A DNA stretch of 5,963 nucleotides. It comes from Bacteroidaceae bacterium. GTDB taxonomy: Bacteria; Bacteroidota; Bacteroidia; Bacteroidales; Bacteroidaceae. The position numbers and the translations under genes are program-made. Numbering within the stretch: position 1 is the first letter of the stretch; the number at the start of each line of letters is the position of its first letter. Below, in pieces: positions 3,448-5,963 of this stretch. The stretch spans positions 1-5,963 of the forward strand of contig JAFUNW010000052.1 in NCBI GenBank assembly GCA_017472905.1, read 5' to 3'. Under the pieces are notes generated by a model. The model had not been told where the DNA came from and searched no databases. It was given only the letters and a program-made list of their open reading frames with translations.

Positions 3448-5963
3448 ATGAAACTGAAAAATTTACTTTTTGGTTCGCTGTTGCTCGTATGCAGCAGCTT
3501 GAGCGCACAAATTGTAGACGGCGTACGTGTAGCACCGACCAAACCGGCAGCTCCCGCCAAGCCTCTGACTCCGTCAGCTCCGGCTGTGTCTACTGACAAA
3601 GCAATGGATGTTGTGGTTGACAATGCCACCATCATGTACATGTACAACGTAACTGCCCAAAAATTCTTCTTGGGTGCCAACAAATGGGGAACGACCTCTT
3701 CTGCCGGCGATAACGGTTACCCGGTAACATTTGAGCAAGTAACGGACGACAACGGTGATTGGGATGGCAAAACCGTTATCTTCCGCGATGATGCTACAGG
3801 CGACGGCACATCTTGGAAAGAAGTATTCTGCAACGCTGTAGACGGAGACTCTTACGTTGACCGTGTTTCACAAGCAAACTATTACTGGAACTTGGAGAAA
3901 GCTGCCAACGGATATTATCGCCTTTCTGTATCAGAAAAGAATCCCGATTATGCTGCTTGGAACGAAGTACACCCCAATTCTTATTTCGGTATCGACCTGG
4001 CTTGGTCTCGTACCGACTTGAAAGACGGTGACGTATTCAACGAATTGTTGAACTGCTTCACTACCGAAGGCGAAGGCAAGCACATCGACTGGATGTTCAT
4101 CTCGCAAGCTGACTATGAAACTCACATCAACAGCGAAGAGTACATCCAATATACAACTGTAGACCGCGCAACTGTGATAGAAGCATTCAACGCAGGTGCT
4201 GAAATGACAGCTTACAACGAAGCATTGGCTACCTACAACAACGTAACCCTCCCGGCTTACAACGCTGACTTGGCTCTTTACAACGCTTCTATTCCTTTGA
4301 AAGACCAAATCGATGAAGCCAAGACTCGTGGTATTGACGTAACTGCACAAGTTGCCGTTTACGAAAACATGGCCAGCACAGCAGAAGACTTCACCGCTGC
4401 CATCGAAGCTATCAAAGCAAAGATCGCTGAATACGATGCTCAAAACGTTGACCCCAAAAACCCGGTTGACAAGACTGCAGACATCACCAACCCGACTTAT
4501 GCAGACAACAACGGAACCGGTTGGAGCGGAACTGCTTTTGCTTTCAAATCTTATGGCAACGCTGAGTTCTACAACAAGAACTACAATGCATACCAAGACC
4601 TCGCCAACATGCCGAACGGTGTATATGCCGTAAGCGTGAAAGCTTACTACCGTGCAGGTAGTACAGGTGATGCTGCCACTGCTTTTGAAAAAGGCAACAA
4701 ACAATTTGCCAAACTCTATGCCAAGACCGGTGCTGACAGCTTGAACGCCAGCATTGTCAACATTTTCGCCGGCGCACAAGAACTTGCTACCGGTGTAAAC
4801 GGCGAAGTTACCGGAGTAATCAATGGCAAATCATACTACATCCCCAACACGATGGAAAGCGCCGTTCCTTACTTGGCAATGGATGCTTACAAAACTACTT
4901 TGTTCTTCTCTACTGAAGATGGAAACATCCGTTTTGGTGTGAAGAAAGATTCATTGGTAAATACAGACTGGTCAATCTTCGATGATTGGACATTGACTTA
5001 CTACGGAAGCAAACCGGAAGCATTCACCGTATGGTTTGAAAACGTAATCGCCAACGCTCCGAAGTTCGATGCAGCAGCTGCTACAGTGGGAATGGTAGAG
5101 GCTTACGATGCTATGGTTGCCGGATTGAGCGGAAACGACAAAGCTACCATCATCGCTGCTTCCAATCAAATCGAAACCGAGTCTGCAAAAGTATTGGAAA
5201 ACATCGCTGCTTGGGCTGCATACGAAGCTGAAGTGGCCAGAGGTGTAGAAGCTGCTACTGACCCGGATTTGAATGGCGACTTAATCATTGACTTGGGCGA
5301 CTATTGCGATTTTGACGCAGAAGATATCCTCGAAGCTCGCGAAATGACTACCGAAGAAATCGTGGCCGAAACAGAGAAGTTGACCAAAATGATTGACGAA
5401 GCCATCGTTAACAGCATCGAACCGGGTACAGACGTAACCAATAAGTTCTTGAAGAACCCGAACTACGAGCAAAGTAAAGAAGGTTGGATGGGTGACCCCG
5501 CTATCGGTGGTACAGCCGACAACAAGTGTGCTGAAGCTTACATGATAAACTTCGATGTTTACCAAGAAGTGAAAGATGCTCCGGCCGGTGTATATGAAGT
5601 AGAAGTACAAGGTTTCTACCGTGACGGTTTCTATGATGGAGCATGGAGCAACTACCTTGCAGATCCTGCCAGCTTATCTTGTCCGGTAGAGGTATATGTA
5701 AACAACAACGCCACTCCGATTCCGAGTCCGTTCGATGAAAAAGTAACAGACCTGACTTATTACGATGCACACACCGATTGGACTGCACCGGTTCAATTGA
5801 CCGACAATGACGGTGTTACTTATGTATTCCCCAACGGTATGACCTCTTGTGCCATCGCATTTACTGCCGGTAAATACAAGAGCAGTGCATTCGGATTGGT
5901 AGCCAAGAAGGGTGATGTTCTTCGTTTGGGTATCCGCAAACAAATCGCCGATGGTGCAGTACC
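3448..5963 (+). CDS. Large modular secreted protein of unknown function, C-terminus cut by window edge
   Basis: Open for 838 codons from the ATG at 3448 to the right edge. Residues 1-20 form a signal peptide (MKLKN, hydrophobic core, then LSA before Gln21), so the protein is exported. A Pro/Ala-rich linker spans about 29-47. Residues 58-235 are rich in aromatic and beta-type sequence (MYNVTAQKFFLGANKWG); I suspect a beta-trefoil-like fold. Residues 238-331 are helical and Ala-rich. A module at 343-520 starts TADITNPTYA and ends FDDWTLTYYG. A second helical segment (521-658) contains DxNxDxxxDxxD at 607-618. From 660 a second copy of the module begins (TDVTNKF); shared patterns are NGVYAVSVKAYYRAG and AGVYEVEVQGFYRDG, and IRFGVKK and LRLGIRK. 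The modules resemble galactose-binding-like beta-sandwiches, so ligand or glycan binding is a guess. No catalytic motif was seen. Codons favour AAC, TAC and TTC, which suggests strong expression. Confidence 0.88.
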   Translation, partial: MKLKNLLFGSLLLVCSSLSAQIVDGVRVAPTKPAAPAKPLTPSAPAVSTDKAMDVVVDNATIMYMYNVTAQKFFLGANKWGTTSSAGDNGYPVTFEQVTDDNGDWDGKTVIFRDDATGDGTSWKEVFCNAVDGDSYVDRVSQANYYWNLEKAANGYYRLSVSEKNPDYAAWNEVHPNSYFGIDLAWSRTDLKDGDVFNELLNCFTTEGEGKHIDWMFISQADYETHINSEEYIQYTTVDRATVIEAFNAGAEMTAYNEALATYNNVTLPAYNADLALYNASIPLKDQIDEAKTRGIDVTAQVAVYENMASTAEDFTAAIEAIKAKIAEYDAQNVDPKNPVDKTADITNPTYADNNGTGWSGTAFAFKSYGNAEFYNKNYNAYQDLANMPNGVYAVSVKAYYRAGSTGDAATAFEKGNKQFAKLYAKTGADSLNASIVNIFAGAQELATGVNGEVTGVINGKSYYIPNTMESAVPYLAMDAYKTTLFFSTEDGNIRFGVKKDSLVNTDWSIFDDWTLTYYGSKPEAFTVWFENVIANAPKFDAAAATVGMVEAYDAMVAGLSGNDKATIIAASNQIETESAKVLENIAAWAAYEAEVARGVEAATDPDLNGDLIIDLGDYCDFDAEDILEAREMTTEEIVAETEKLTKMIDEAIVNSIEPGTDVTNKFLKNPNYEQSKEGWMGDPAIGGTADNKCAEAYMINFDVYQEVKDAPAGVYEVEVQGFYRDGFYDGAWSNYLADPASLSCPVEVYVNNNATPIPSPFDEKVTDLTYYDAHTDWTAPVQLTDNDGVTYVFPNGMTSCAIAFTAGKYKSSAFGLVAKKGDVLRLGIRKQIADGAV

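Noticed and set aside
3448..3510. Lipoprotein signal (LLLVC) in the secreted protein
   Set aside because: The residue before the cysteine is Val, not Gly, Ala or Ser, and a normal signal-peptidase I site follows at LSA-Q.
3931..4779. A 282-codon open frame on the minus strand inside the secreted-protein gene
   Set aside because: It lies wholly antisense to a frame that is open for 838 codons with a signal peptide and clear modular repeats. Its Val/Ser/Cys-rich translation has no recognisable domain and is what the reverse of AAC-, GAC- and GCT-rich codons produces.
5266..5301. A true dockerin domain and hence a cellulosome component
   Set aside because: Only one calcium-loop pattern is present, it lies in the middle of the protein, and no cohesin or second loop is seen.
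1..5963. A polysaccharide utilisation locus
   Set aside because: A GH28 enzyme is present, but no SusC/SusD pair, hybrid two-component sensor or sigma/anti-sigma pair lies in the window.

Overview
The window looks like chromosomal DNA from a gut-type Bacteroides or a close relative. The signs are a GH28 pectin-degrading lipoprotein, a methyltransferase with the sequence style of Bacteroidetes homologues, a large modular secreted protein, start codons without a clear Shine-Dalgarno sequence, and matches to the Bacteroides promoter -7 element TAnnTTTG. The genus call is inferred from these features, not from a database match.

Layout. Positions 1-1450 (minus strand) hold most of a glycoside hydrolase family 28 polygalacturonase with a lipoprotein signal; its C-terminus lies beyond the left edge. 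A 232-bp gap with two hairpin repeats (A1, B1) follows. Positions 1683-2363 (minus) encode a 226-residue SAM-dependent methyltransferase. Positions 2364-3447 contain no convincing gene but are dense in repeats: a six-unit array with a 22-bp period and one inverted unit (2479-2610), second copies of the hairpin repeats in the opposite order (B2, A2; 2710-2851), and a nested tandem array (2878-3220). The promoter region of the rightmost gene comes next, with a run of 13 T. From 3448 to the right edge (plus strand) runs an exported modular protein, 838 residues seen, open at its C-terminal end.

How the parts relate. The hydrolase would cut pectin-derived galacturonides at the cell envelope. The right-hand protein is exported and built of a beta-rich N-terminal region followed by alternating helical segments and repeated beta-sandwich-like modules; it may bind glycans or other surface ligands, but its function is not known. 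The two exported-protein genes point away from each other, with the methyltransferase and the repeats between them. No SusC/SusD pair, regulator, RNA gene or CRISPR array is visible, so a polysaccharide utilisation locus cannot be claimed from this window. The most unusual content is the concentration of three unrelated repeat families in about 1.7 kb, including a mosaic hairpin element in A-B / B-A order that brackets the methyltransferase gene.
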